Below, piece after piece: positions 28,689-36,835 of a stretch of 64,000 nucleotides of DNA. The stretch is from Paracoccus aeridis (GTDB taxonomy: Bacteria > Pseudomonadota > Alphaproteobacteria > Rhodobacterales > Rhodobacteraceae). Made by a program: the position numbers and the translations under genes. Location of the stretch: contig NZ_SELD02000001.1 of assembly GCF_004923205.2 (NCBI RefSeq), positions 124,001-188,000 on the forward strand, read 5' to 3'. Under the pieces are notes generated by a model that made no database searches, had not been told where the DNA came from, and saw only the letters and a program-made list of their open reading frames with translations. The first letter of the stretch is position 1. Each line of letters begins with the position of its first letter.

Positions 28689-29903
28689 TCAAACGGCCTT
28701 GAGCCGCTTGCCTTCCGGGTCGTGGTCGACGCGCCGGGCGATGTCCTTGGTCCAGGCGCTGACCGCGGGGACGCGGCTGCGGTCGATGCGGTGGGCGTAT
28801 TTCCTCGCCACGTCCACGACCTCGGACAACAGCCCTTCCTGGAGGGTGATCGGGTTCAGCCCGAGCGCGAGGAACTGGTCGTTCCTGACGATCAGGTCGT
28901 TCTCGTCGGCTTCCTTGCGCGGGTTGGGCAGGAACTTGACCTCGGCCCCCGCGAGCTTCGCGATCAGCTGGGCGAGGTCGCGGACGCGGTGCGTCTCGGT
29001 CATCTGGTTGAAGATGCGGACCCGATCGCCCGCCTGCGGCGCATCGCCGAGCGCAAGCTCGACGCAACGGACCGAGTCCTGGATGTGGATGAAGGCGCGG
29101 GTCTGCCCGCCCGTGCCGTGGACCGTCAGCGGATAGCCGATCGCGGCCTGGATCAGGAAGCGGTTCAGCACCGTGCCGTAGTCGCCGTCGTAGTCGAAGC
29201 GGTTGATCAGCTGTTCGTGCCGGCGGGTCTGGTCGGTGTGCGTGCCCCAGACGATCCCCTGATGCAGGTCGGTGATCCGCAGCCCGTCGTTCTGGGCATA
29301 GAACTGGAACAGGATCTGATCGAGCGACTTGGTCATGTGATAGACCGATCCGGGCCGCGTCGGATACAGGATCTGCTGGTCGCGCTTTCCCGACGGCGTG
29401 TCGATCTGGATGTCGAGATAGCCTTCGGGGATCGGCGCGCCGACCGAGGAATAGCCGTAGACGCCCATCGTCCCCAGGTGGACCAGATGCGCGTCGATGC
29501 CGGTTTCCACCAGCGCCGCGAGCAGGTTGTGGGTCGCGCTCACGTTGTTGTCGACGGTGTAGACCTTATGGCGGTCGGTCTTCATCGAATAGGGCGCGGC
29601 GCGCTGCTCGGCGAAGTGGATGACCGCGTCGGGGCGGTGGTCCAGCAGCCACGACTTCAGACGCTCGTATTCGGTGGCGAGGTTCAGCAGGTGGAACTGG
29701 ATCGCGTTGCCGCTTTCCTGCTTCCAGATGCGGCAGCGTTCCTGGATCGAGTCCATCGGCGTCAGCGACTGGACGCCAAGCTCGGTGTCGATCCAGCGGC
29801 GCGACAGGTTGTCGACGATGTGGACCTCGTGGCCCAGGTTGGACAGGTGCAGCGAGGTGGGCCAGCCCACGAAACCGTCGCCGCCAAGAACCGCGATCCG
29901 CAT
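28689..29903 (-). CDS. sqdB: UDP-sulfoquinovose synthase SqdB
   Basis: This 404-residue SDR enzyme makes UDP-sulfoquinovose from UDP-glucose and sulfite, the first committed step to the sulfolipid SQDG. It follows plant SQD1 closely: GGDGFVGW at residues 7-14, IVDNLSRRWIDTELGVQSLTP, HFAEQRAAPYSM near 96-107, LGTMGVYG at 143-150, and the catalytic Tyr188-xxx-Lys192 (YHMTK). QTRRHEQLINRFDYDGDYGTVLNRF is the diagnostic substrate region. ATG 29903 follows AAGGAG; about 68 upstream in-frame codons have no homology. It opens the sqdBDC operon, 130 nt after the UdgX gene on the same strand. Confidence 0.95.
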   Translation of the reverse strand: MRIAVLGGDGFVGWPTSLHLSNLGHEVHIVDNLSRRWIDTELGVQSLTPMDSIQERCRIWKQESGNAIQFHLLNLATEYERLKSWLLDHRPDAVIHFAEQRAAPYSMKTDRHKVYTVDNNVSATHNLLAALVETGIDAHLVHLGTMGVYGYSSVGAPIPEGYLDIQIDTPSGKRDQQILYPTRPGSVYHMTKSLDQILFQFYAQNDGLRITDLHQGIVWGTHTDQTRRHEQLINRFDYDGDYGTVLNRFLIQAAIGYPLTVHGTGGQTRAFIHIQDSVRCVELALGDAPQAGDRVRIFNQMTETHRVRDLAQLIAKLAGAEVKFLPNPRKEADENDLIVRNDQFLALGLNPITLQEGLLSEVVDVARKYAHRIDRSRVPAVSAWTKDIARRVDHDPEGKRLKAV

Positions 29904-30033
29904 GTCAGACTCCTTCGCCTTGCGCGTCTGCGGGGTCGTTACAGCGTGCGCGCGCGGCTGTCGAATGAAGATATGACGACAGGCTGATGGTTTGATGACA
30001 GCCGGCCGATCGCCGCCTTGCGTCCCCGCAGGC

Positions 30034-31467
30034 TCAGGCCACGAACCGGGCGGCGAGGCGCAGGTCCTCGACCAGTTGGGCGCGGGCCTCGTTCGCCGCG
30101 CCGACATCCGGGACGCGCAGGATGTAGGACGGATGCCAGCTCAGCATCACGGGGCCGCCCTCGGTTTCCTCGACCTTGCCGCGGCGCCTGGTGATGCCCT
30201 CCTTGCGGCCGGTCAGCGCGTAGGCGGCCGTCCCGCCGAGCGCGAGCGTCAGTTTCGGCTGGATGAACCGCTGCTCGAGATCGAGCCACCACTTGCAGAT
30301 GTCGATTTCCGCCCGGTCGGGGTTCTGGTGCAGCCGCCGCTTTCCGCCCCGCGCGGTCATCTGCGGCTTGAACTTGAAATGCTTGACGGCGTTCGTCAGC
30401 CACACCTCCTCGCGTGCAAGGCCGGCCTTGCCCATCGCCTCGGCCAGGATCTCGCCCGCCGGGCCGACGAAGGGGCGGCCCTGCAGGTCCTCGTGGTCGC
30501 CGGGCTGTTCGCCCACGATCATCAGCCGCGCGTCGGCCGGACCCTCGCCCCACACGGTCTGGGTGGCGTCGCAGTGAAGATGGCAGCGCGTGCAGTGACG
30601 CGCGGCCTCGCCCGCCTGTTCCAGCGTGTCGATCCTATCCGGGGCCTTGGGCATGGCGCTGCGATACCTTTCGCTGATCTGCGCGGCGCGCGCGGGCGCG
30701 ACCGTGGCAGCAGCGGAACGCATCTGGATGACCCTTCGTTCGGCATCCGCCAGCATTGCGGGGATCGCCTGCGTCTCGGGCATGTTCTTCCAGTACTTGA
30801 CAGGCATTTCCGACCGCATCGCGTCCAGCTTGATCCGCGCCGGGTTGAAGATGTTGGTGAAGTAGGTCGTCCACAGCGCCTCGGACGCATCCTCGGGCAG
30901 GTCGGGCTTCGGCGCGCCTGGGCCGACGCTCAGCTCGCCCTTGATGAAGTCGGCGCGTTCGTCGGGGGTGAGGATCGTCCAGTCCATGTCGGCGAAGCGG
31001 CGCGCGAAGAAGGGCGCGTTGCGGGCGACGATGAAGTGCTCCGGCTCAAACCAGGCGGCGAAGCGGCGGCGGGGGGCGTCATCGGTGCCGGGCAGTTCGC
31101 GGAAACGAACGAAGGCGCGCATCTTGTGGCTGTCGCGGCGGACGGACTTGGCCAGCGCCTCGAGCCGGGCCATCAGCGGGTCGGCCGGGTTGCCCATGAT
31201 CCCCCGTTCGTGCCGCAGCCGGTGCAGCAGGCGGTAAAGCAGCGCGAACCGTTCCGGGTCGCGGTGGCACAGGACGGTGTCGGCCAGGTCGACGAAGGCG
31301 CGCGGCACCGTCAGCGGCTGGGCCGGGGGCAGGGGCTCGGGCGCGAAAAGGCCCGCCACGCCGTCCCACGCCACCTCGTCGGGGGGCACGTCGGCGGCGG
31401 CGAGCCTGCGGGCGGCGTCGCGCCACGCCTCGCGCCAGCCGGTGTCGGGCAGGACGACGACCGGCAT
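30034..31467 (-). CDS. udgX: DUF4130-UdgX fusion: uracil-DNA glycosylase/crosslinking protein
   Basis: This 477-residue protein joins an N-terminal DUF4130 domain (about residues 1-240) to a C-terminal UdgX-type uracil-DNA glycosylase (about 280-477). The glycosylase has four candidate 4Fe-4S cysteines (CTRCHLHC and a later ICKWW), motif GEQPGDHED, and HPSYILR near the end. The loop GGKRRLHQNP matches the UdgX R-loop KRRIH, whose His forms a covalent bond with uracil-site DNA in mycobacterial UdgX; that His is present. The gene starts in a 1-nt overlap (TGATG) with the upstream radical SAM gene, its usual genomic partner. Confidence 0.9.
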   Translation of the reverse strand: MPVVVLPDTGWREAWRDAARRLAAADVPPDEVAWDGVAGLFAPEPLPPAQPLTVPRAFVDLADTVLCHRDPERFALLYRLLHRLRHERGIMGNPADPLMARLEALAKSVRRDSHKMRAFVRFRELPGTDDAPRRRFAAWFEPEHFIVARNAPFFARRFADMDWTILTPDERADFIKGELSVGPGAPKPDLPEDASEALWTTYFTNIFNPARIKLDAMRSEMPVKYWKNMPETQAIPAMLADAERRVIQMRSAAATVAPARAAQISERYRSAMPKAPDRIDTLEQAGEAARHCTRCHLHCDATQTVWGEGPADARLMIVGEQPGDHEDLQGRPFVGPAGEILAEAMGKAGLAREEVWLTNAVKHFKFKPQMTARGGKRRLHQNPDRAEIDICKWWLDLEQRFIQPKLTLALGGTAAYALTGRKEGITRRRGKVEETEGGPVMLSWHPSYILRVPDVGAANEARAQLVEDLRLAARFVA

Positions 31468-32699
31468 CAGATCAGCTGCAACTGCTCAGCCGGCGGCGCG
31501 AAGCGCGCGCGCAGGTCGGCGCTGTCGATTAGGCCCTTCGGCGACCAGCCCGGCACGCTCACGAAGGCGCGCGCCTTCTTCATTACGGCGCCCAGCCGCG
31601 CGAGGTCGTCGTAGCGCAGCACCGCATGGCGCCGCGCCCCGAGGATCCGGTTCACCGTCTTGGTCCCGAACCCCGGCACCCGCAGCAGCATCTCGCGCGA
31701 GGCGCGGTTCACGTCCAGGGGAAAGTCCGCGCGGTTCGCCAGCGCCCAGGCGAGCTTCGGGTCCATGTCGAGGTCGAGATTGCCCGAGGGCGCGACGCCC
31801 GCGATCTCGTCCACCTCGAAGCCGTAGAACCGCATCAGCCAGTCGGCCTGGTACAGCCGATGCTCGCGCATCAGCGGCGGCTTCACCAGCGGCAGCACGC
31901 TGGATGCGTCCGGGATCGGCGAGAACGCCGAGTAATAGACCCGCTTCAGCCCGTAGCCGGTGTAGAGCCGCGAGGCGGTCGACAGGATCGCCGCGTCGTT
32001 CGCCCGGTCCGCCCCCACGATCATCTGCGTGGACTGCCCCGCGGGCGCGAACTTCGCCGGGCGCGTGCCCTTGTGGCTGCGGTCGCGGCTCGCCTCGCGC
32101 GTCAGGTGGACGCGGCCCATCGCGGTGCGGATCGTCTCGGGCCGCTTCTCGGGCGCCAGTTCGCGGATCGATTCGTCCTGCGGCAGCTCGATGTTGATCG
32201 ACAGCCGGTCGGCGTAAAGCCCCGCCTCGTCCAGCAGCTCGGCCGAGGCGTCGGGGATCGTCTTGAGGTGGATATAGCCCTTGAAGCCGTGCTCGACCCG
32301 CAGAGTCTTCGCGATCCGCACCATGTCGGCCATCGTGGCGTCGGGCGAGCGGATGATGCCGGACGACAGGAACAGCCCCTCGATGTAGTTGCGGCGATAG
32401 AACTCCAGCGTCAGCGACACGACCTCCTCGACCGAGAACCGCGCGCGTTCGACGTTCGAGCTGACGCGGTTCACGCAATAGGCGCAGTCGAAGATGCAGA
32501 AGTTCGTCATCAGGATCTTCAGCAGAGACACGCAGCGCCCGTCGGGCGTGTAGGCGTGGCAGATCCCCGCGCCTTCGGTCGATCCGATCCCGCCCGTGCG
32601 CGAGTCGCGCTTTTCCGTCCCGCTGGAAGCGCAGGAGGCGTCGTATTTCGCCGCGTCCGAGAGAATCGCGAGCTTGCGTTCGAGGGTCATGCCAGCCAT
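31467..32699 (-). CDS. Radical SAM protein linked to UdgX, putative DNA modification/repair
   Basis: This 410-residue radical SAM enzyme has the cluster motif CIFDCAYC (Cys68, Cys72, Cys75), preceded by HAYTPDGRCVSLLKILMTNF. The C-terminus carries a helix-hairpin-helix-like LLRVPGFGTKTVNRILGAR, suggesting nucleic acid contact. This family is known only as the radical SAM partner of DUF4130/UDG genes; its reaction is not established. The start ATG 32699 gives MAGMTLERKL; ATG 32690 is nearly as good, and a longer upstream reading runs into a dispersed repeat. The stop overlaps the UdgX start by 1 nt. Confidence 0.88.
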   Translation of the reverse strand: MAGMTLERKLAILSDAAKYDASCASSGTEKRDSRTGGIGSTEGAGICHAYTPDGRCVSLLKILMTNFCIFDCAYCVNRVSSNVERARFSVEEVVSLTLEFYRRNYIEGLFLSSGIIRSPDATMADMVRIAKTLRVEHGFKGYIHLKTIPDASAELLDEAGLYADRLSINIELPQDESIRELAPEKRPETIRTAMGRVHLTREASRDRSHKGTRPAKFAPAGQSTQMIVGADRANDAAILSTASRLYTGYGLKRVYYSAFSPIPDASSVLPLVKPPLMREHRLYQADWLMRFYGFEVDEIAGVAPSGNLDLDMDPKLAWALANRADFPLDVNRASREMLLRVPGFGTKTVNRILGARRHAVLRYDDLARLGAVMKKARAFVSVPGWSPKGLIDSADLRARFAPPAEQLQLI

Positions 32700-32764
32700 G
32701 GCGCCCAACGTATGCGTTCGCGCTATGTTCCGCAACGGTGATCCGGGTGTTCCCGCCGCGCAGT

Positions 32765-32909
32765 CATGCTGAAGGAAACGGGCCACGAGCCCGTTTCCGT
32801 GCGGCCCGATGACGCCAGTACTCCGGAGGCACGCGCACGCCTGGTGGGTGCGAACGCACCCGCCTGGGGCGGGCGGGCGCGTGCCGGTCCGCTTCGGGCG
32901 GACCGGGGG
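32765..32909 (+). repeat. Dispersed intergenic hairpin element, copy A
   Basis: This copy shares a strongly conserved first half and the end motif GCGGACCGGGG with copy B at 48035-48131. It starts with a perfect 10-bp hairpin (GGAAACGGGC, 5-base loop, complement; 32774-32798), followed by ACTCCGGAG and further GC-rich dyads, the last around GGTCCGC/GCGGACC at 32886-32904. It fills the 232-bp gap between the gloA stop and the radical SAM start. The left part can be read as MLKETGHEPVSVR, nearly the same as in copy B. No T run follows on the minus strand, so plain termination of gloA is uncertain. Confidence 0.8.
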
Positions 32910-32931
32910 TCATCGAAGGACTGCCGCGGCG

Positions 32932-33360
32932 TTACCAGTGACCCGTATTCTCCATGCTCGCCCACGGTTCCTGCGGCGGCAGGCGCTCGCCCTTCTGCAG
33001 CAGTTCCACCGAGATGTTGTCCGGGCTGCGCACGAACGCCATGTGCCCGTCGCGGGGCGGGCGGTTGATCGTCACGCCGTTGTCCTGCAGGTGCTGGCAC
33101 ATGGCGTAGATGTCCTCGACCTCGTAGGCGAGATGGCCGAAGTGGCGGCTGTCCGAGGGCAGGGCGTCGTCGCCGTCCCAGTTGTGGGTCAGCTCGACCG
33201 GCGCGGATTCGTCGCCCGGCGCGGCCATGAAGACCAGCGAGAAGCGGCCCTTGTCGTTGTCGATGCGCCGGATTTCCCTCAGCCCCAGCAGGCCGAAGAA
33301 TCGCATCGTCGCGTCGAGGTCGAGAACGCGCACCATCGTGTGCAGGTAGCGGACTTCCAT
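32932..33360 (-). CDS. gloA: Lactoylglutathione lyase (glyoxalase I)-like VOC protein
   Basis: This 142-residue vicinal-oxygen-chelate protein resembles GloA, which turns the methylglyoxal-glutathione adduct into lactoylglutathione. All four metal ligands can be placed: His7 (YLHTMVRV), Glu56 (PVELTHNW), His76 (FGHLAYEV) and Glu119 (ISVELLQ), close to His5/Glu56/His74/Glu122 of E. coli GloA. The start at 33360 gives MEVRYLHTMVRV; upstream in-frame codons lack homology. It is divergent from thyX across 124 bp. Confidence 0.88.
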   Translation of the reverse strand: MEVRYLHTMVRVLDLDATMRFFGLLGLREIRRIDNDKGRFSLVFMAAPGDESAPVELTHNWDGDDALPSDSRHFGHLAYEVEDIYAMCQHLQDNGVTINRPPRDGHMAFVRSPDNISVELLQKGERLPPQEPWASMENTGHW

Positions 33361-33484
33361 GATCGTCTCCCGTTGATCTTCGCCGCGATCGTGACACGCG
33401 CGAACCGCCTGCGCCAGAACCACGGGTTTCGCACCGGGGGCGCTCGCGTTACGAAACGTGGTGAGAACCCGAGAGGACGCCGCG

Positions 33485-34393
33485 ATGCCCCTGACCCCCG
33501 AGCAGCAAGCCCAGATCGACGAGGACCGCAGCGCGCCGCGTCCCACTCTGCGCGCGGTCAGCGAAGGGATGGAACGCCACCTCTACGTCGCCCACCCCGT
33601 GCTGGACCACGGGCTCGTCCGCGTCATCGACTACATGGGCGACGACGGCGCGATCGTGCAGGCGGCGCGGGTCAGCTATGGCCGCGGCACGAAGGCGGTG
33701 TCGAACGACGAGGGGCTGATCCGCTACCTGATGCGGCACTGGCACTCGACGCCCTTCGAGATGTGCGAGGTCAAGTTCCACGTCAAGCTGCCGGTCTTCG
33801 TGGCGCGGCAGTGGATCCGCCACCGCACGGCGAACGTGAACGAATACTCCGCCCGCTACTCGATCCTCGACCGCGAGTTCTACATCCCCGCGCCGGAACA
33901 GCTGGCCGCGCAGTCGAAGGTGAACAACCAGGGCCGCGGCGAGGTCCTGTCGGGCGACGAGGCGCAGCGCGTCCTCGACCTCCTGCGCGAAGATTCGGCC
34001 CGCGCCTACGACCACTACGAGGACATGCTGAGCCAGGACGGCCAGCAGGGGCTGGCGCGGGAACTTGCCCGCATGAACCTGCCCGCGAACATCTACACCC
34101 AGTGGTACTGGAAGACCGACCTCCACAACCTGTTCCACTTCCTGCGCCTGCGCGCGGATGCCCACGCCCAATACGAGATCCGCGTCTACGCCGAGGCGAT
34201 GTGCCGGATCGTCGCCGACTGGGTGCCGCTGGCGTATGGCGCGTTCGAGGATTACCGGCTGGGCGGGGTGTCGCTGTCGGCGCGCGGGGTCGAGGTCTTG
34301 CGGCGGCGGCTGGCGGGGGAAGTGGTGACGGCGGAGAACTCGGGGATGAGCAAGGGCGAGTGGCGGGAATTTGAGGGGGTTTGGGGTGAGTGA
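33485..34393 (+). CDS. thyX: Flavin-dependent thymidylate synthase ThyX
   Basis: This 302-residue enzyme methylates dUMP to dTMP with FAD, NADPH and methylene-tetrahydrofolate. The ThyX signature RHRxxxxNExSxR is present as [13 protein letters not shown] (residues 112-124), followed by [11 protein letters not shown] and, near the end, [18 protein letters not shown] 33485 is preceded by GAGAGGAC. The stop lies within the start of the low-G+C gene downstream (8-nt overlap). The window has dut but no thyA. Confidence 0.95.
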   Translation: MPLTPEQQAQIDEDRSAPRPTLRAVSEGMERHLYVAHPVLDHGLVRVIDYMGDDGAIVQAARVSYGRGTKAVSNDEGLIRYLMRHWHSTPFEMCEVKFHVKLPVFVARQWIRHRTANVNEYSARYSILDREFYIPAPEQLAAQSKVNNQGRGEVLSGDEAQRVLDLLREDSARAYDHYEDMLSQDGQQGLARELARMNLPANIYTQWYWKTDLHNLFHFLRLRADAHAQYEIRVYAEAMCRIVADWVPLAYGAFEDYRLGGVSLSARGVEVLRRRLAGEVVTAENSGMSKGEWREFEGVWGE

Positions 34394-35060
34394 TAGCGCA
34401 CTTACTGCTTACTGCAATCATCGAGAGCGTTTACAGAAGCTTCGCGATGAACTCCGAGGGGCGGAGAATTACGTGGAGTTTTCTCTTCGATGGGCCTCTA
34501 CTCTTGAGCATATAAAACTTGCCACAAGCGCACTCGTCAGATTGGGGATGGATGCGGGGGGCAAAGCAACGGCTGCAGCGGAAAGATATAAGAATCTTCA
34601 GCGAACTGATCCTGTGCTGACATACTTAAAGAGTGCCCGAGACGCGCAAGCCCATGAGGATGAGAGGGGCTTTGCTCAGGTGTCTAAAGAAAATGACCCG
34701 TATTTCTCGATTGGCGGTGGAGCAATACGTATTAGTCCCGGAGCCAACATACAAATGACAGGAAACATAATTAATGGGCTTCCCTTTATCGGAGAATTTT
34801 CCAGCGACCCGAAAAACCCTTGGGTGAGATGGGACCCTCGCGGTGCTCATGCCGCTTTTGAGCCGAGAGCATTTACGCTTGAAACCGTTCTCGGTCGAAA
34901 CGGAAAGAAGAAGATCGCTCCTCCTGAGCGGAATGGCGCCGTTCTGTCGCCCCTAGATTGCCTTGATTATGCGACCTCTTCGCTGGGTCAATTTCATGTC
35001 GAGTTGCTGAATGCAATTCAGCCGTGCGGCCCGCTTCAGCAGGCGACTGGACACAGGTAG
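34386..35060 (+). CDS. Low-G+C hypothetical protein with a HEPN-like R-x4-H motif
   Basis: This 224-residue protein matches no family I can name. The base composition is strikingly lower in G+C than its neighbours (about half G+C by eye, with A/T-rich stretches near 34740-34800, against about 70 percent around it), which suggests transfer. The N-terminal half is helical, with [20 protein letters not shown] and [15 protein letters not shown]. It ends in [18 protein letters not shown], where Arg85-DAQA-His90 fits the R-x4-6-H signature of HEPN domains, often RNases in defence and toxin systems. The second half (about 105-224) looks beta-rich. GTG 34386 follows GAGGGGG inside the thyX end. HEPN membership is inference from one short motif. 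Confidence 0.6.
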   Translation: MSDSALTAYCNHRERLQKLRDELRGAENYVEFSLRWASTLEHIKLATSALVRLGMDAGGKATAAAERYKNLQRTDPVLTYLKSARDAQAHEDERGFAQVSKENDPYFSIGGGAIRISPGANIQMTGNIINGLPFIGEFSSDPKNPWVRWDPRGAHAAFEPRAFTLETVLGRNGKKKIAPPERNGAVLSPLDCLDYATSSLGQFHVELLNAIQPCGPLQQATGHR

Positions 35061-35126
35061 GCCAATTCAGCCAGCTCCTTTCCTGGCGGTCTGCGTCAGT
35101 AAATGCCGCTATGCAAAGCGCGCACA

Positions 35127-35969
35127 CTATGCAGCCGATGCCGCCTTCTGCACCTTCCCCACCCACTCCCTGACCACCGCCACGCTCTCCCCCTCATCCA
35201 GCCACGGAATATGCCCCCGCCCGGGCACCTTCCCGTAGATCATGTCGGGCCGCCGCCGCCGCATTTCGGCGGCGGTCTCGTCCGACAGCAGGTCCGACCC
35301 CGCGCCGTGGATCAGCGCCAGCGGCAGCCCCGCCATCGCGTCGAACAGCGGCCAGGCCGTCGCCGCGGGATCCTTCATCGCGGCAAGGAAGCTCTCGCGC
35401 AGCCCCGGGTCGTAGGTCAGCTCGACCCCGTCCTCGCCCTGGCGGTAAAGCCGCGCGGCCTCGGCCTCCCACCGTCCCTCGGGGACCTCGCCGAAGCCCC
35501 GCAGCATCGCGGGCATCCGCTCCGCCATCTCGGCCAGCGTCCGGGCAGCGGGGCGCCGCCCGACATGGTCCATGATCGACGAAAGCCCCTCGGCCGACAG
35601 CGCCGGCCCCACGTCGTTCAGGCACACGCCCAGCAGCCGGTCCTTCGCGACCGCCGCGAGATACATCGCGATCAGCCCCCCGCGCGAGGTGCCGACAACC
35701 GCCGCCGCCGGAACGCCCAGGTGATCCAGCAGCGCCAGCGCGTCCTTCGCCTCGACCGGCACGGTATAGGTCCCGGACCCGGTCCAGTCCGACTGCCCGC
35801 GCCCGCGATAGTCCATCCGGATCATCCGGCAATCCGCCAGCGCGGGCGCGAGATAGTCGAAGTCGCCCATGCTGCGCGTCAGCCCGGCAAGGCACAGGAC
35901 GGGCAGCCCCGTCCCCTCGTCGCGATACGCCAGCCGCGCCCCGTCCGCCGCGGTGAAGAACTGCACCAT
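35127..35969 (-). CDS. Alpha/beta hydrolase
   Basis: This 280-residue alpha/beta hydrolase has the nucleophile elbow VGTSRGG near residue 93 (Ser nucleophile), an oxyanion region LAGLTRSMGDF, and the expected later Asp (HGAGSDLLSDE) and His (GRGHIPWLDE). The fold covers esterases, lactonases and C-C hydrolases; I cannot name the substrate. ATG 35969 gives MVQFFTAADG; ATG 35981 is an alternative adding four residues. It follows fabI on the same strand after 60 nt holding a terminator-like hairpin, so it is probably a separate transcript. Confidence 0.85.
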   Translation of the reverse strand: MVQFFTAADGARLAYRDEGTGLPVLCLAGLTRSMGDFDYLAPALADCRMIRMDYRGRGQSDWTGSGTYTVPVEAKDALALLDHLGVPAAAVVGTSRGGLIAMYLAAVAKDRLLGVCLNDVGPALSAEGLSSIMDHVGRRPAARTLAEMAERMPAMLRGFGEVPEGRWEAEAARLYRQGEDGVELTYDPGLRESFLAAMKDPAATAWPLFDAMAGLPLALIHGAGSDLLSDETAAEMRRRRPDMIYGKVPGRGHIPWLDEGESVAVVREWVGKVQKAASAA

Positions 35970-36006
35970 GCCTCGCCCCATCTTCTGTCCAGAAATATCC
36001 CGGGGT

Positions 36007-36023
36007 CCGGGGCGGCGCCCCGG
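36007..36023 (-). terminator. Hairpin after fabI
   Basis: The arms CCGGGGC (36007-36013) and GCCCCGG (36017-36023) enclose a 3-base loop just after the fabI stop on the minus strand. A weak A/T stretch (GATATTTCT on the minus strand) follows. It separates the fab operon from the downstream hydrolase. Confidence 0.5.
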
Positions 36024-36029
36024 TCCGGC

Positions 36030-36830
36030 TCAGATGTTCTCGGGCTGCGGCATTCCCAGCACGTGGTAGCCGCCGTCCACCGTCACCACCTCGCCGGTGG
36101 TGCAGTTGCCCCAGTCCGAGGCGAGCCAGACCGCCGTCCCGCCGATCGCCTCGAGCGTGGCGTTGGCGCGAAGGGGGGCGTTCGCCTCGGTGTGGCGGAA
36201 GGTCTTGCGCGCCCCGCCGATCGCCGCGCCCGCAAGCGTCTTCATCGGGCCGGGGCTGATCGCGTTGACGCGGATCCCGTCGGGGCCGAGGTCGTTGGCG
36301 AGATAGCGCACGGTCGATTCCAGCGCCGCCTTGGCGACGCCCATGACGTTGTAGAACGGCGTCACCCGGTTCGACCCGCCATAGGTCAGCGTGAGGATCG
36401 TCCCGCCGCCCGGTTCATTGGCCGACATCAGCGGCAGCGCCCGCCGCGCCACCTCGATCAGCGAGTAGCACGAGATGTCCAGCGACTTCTGGAAGTTCGC
36501 CCGGCTCGTGTTCACGAACCGCCCGGTCAGCTCGTCCTTGCTGGAAAAGGCGATCGCGTGGACGACGATGTCGAGCCGCCCCCAGCGTTCGGTCAGCGCC
36601 TGGAACGCCGCGTCCAGCGAGGCGTCGTCGGTCACGTCCACGTCCACCAGCAGGTCCGACCCGACCGAGGCGGCCAGTGGCTCGACGCGCCTGCCGAACG
36701 CCTCGCCCTGGTAGGTGAAGGCAAGCTCCGCCCCCTCGCGGGCCAGCGCCTGCGCGATCCCCCACGCGATCGAACGGTCGTTCGCGACCCCCATGACGAG
36801 CGCGCGTTTCCCGGCAAGCAGTCCGCCCAT
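36030..36830 (-). CDS. fabI: Enoyl-[acyl-carrier-protein] reductase FabI
   Basis: This 266-residue NADH-dependent SDR enzyme performs the last reduction of the fatty acid elongation cycle. FabI hallmarks are GVANDRSIAWGIA near residues 14-26, HAIAFSSKDEL near 91-101, and the Tyr160-x6-Lys167 pair (YNVMGVAK). The C-terminal GEVVTVDGGYHVLGM is typical. The start is taken as ATG 36830, 5 nt after the fabB stop; a TTG at 36839 is possible but would overlap fabB. Last gene of fabA-fabB-fabI. Confidence 0.95.
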   Translation of the reverse strand: MGGLLAGKRALVMGVANDRSIAWGIAQALAREGAELAFTYQGEAFGRRVEPLAASVGSDLLVDVDVTDDASLDAAFQALTERWGRLDIVVHAIAFSSKDELTGRFVNTSRANFQKSLDISCYSLIEVARRALPLMSANEPGGGTILTLTYGGSNRVTPFYNVMGVAKAALESTVRYLANDLGPDGIRVNAISPGPMKTLAGAAIGGARKTFRHTEANAPLRANATLEAIGGTAVWLASDWGNCTTGEVVTVDGGYHVLGMPQPENI

Positions 36831-36835
36831 GCCCG

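Noticed and set aside
32766-33068. 100-codon plus-strand gene in copy A of the dispersed element
   Set aside because: No ribosome binding site, Arg/Ala-rich end and overlap with gloA; only its first 27 codons resemble copy B, which fits a nucleotide repeat better than a gene.
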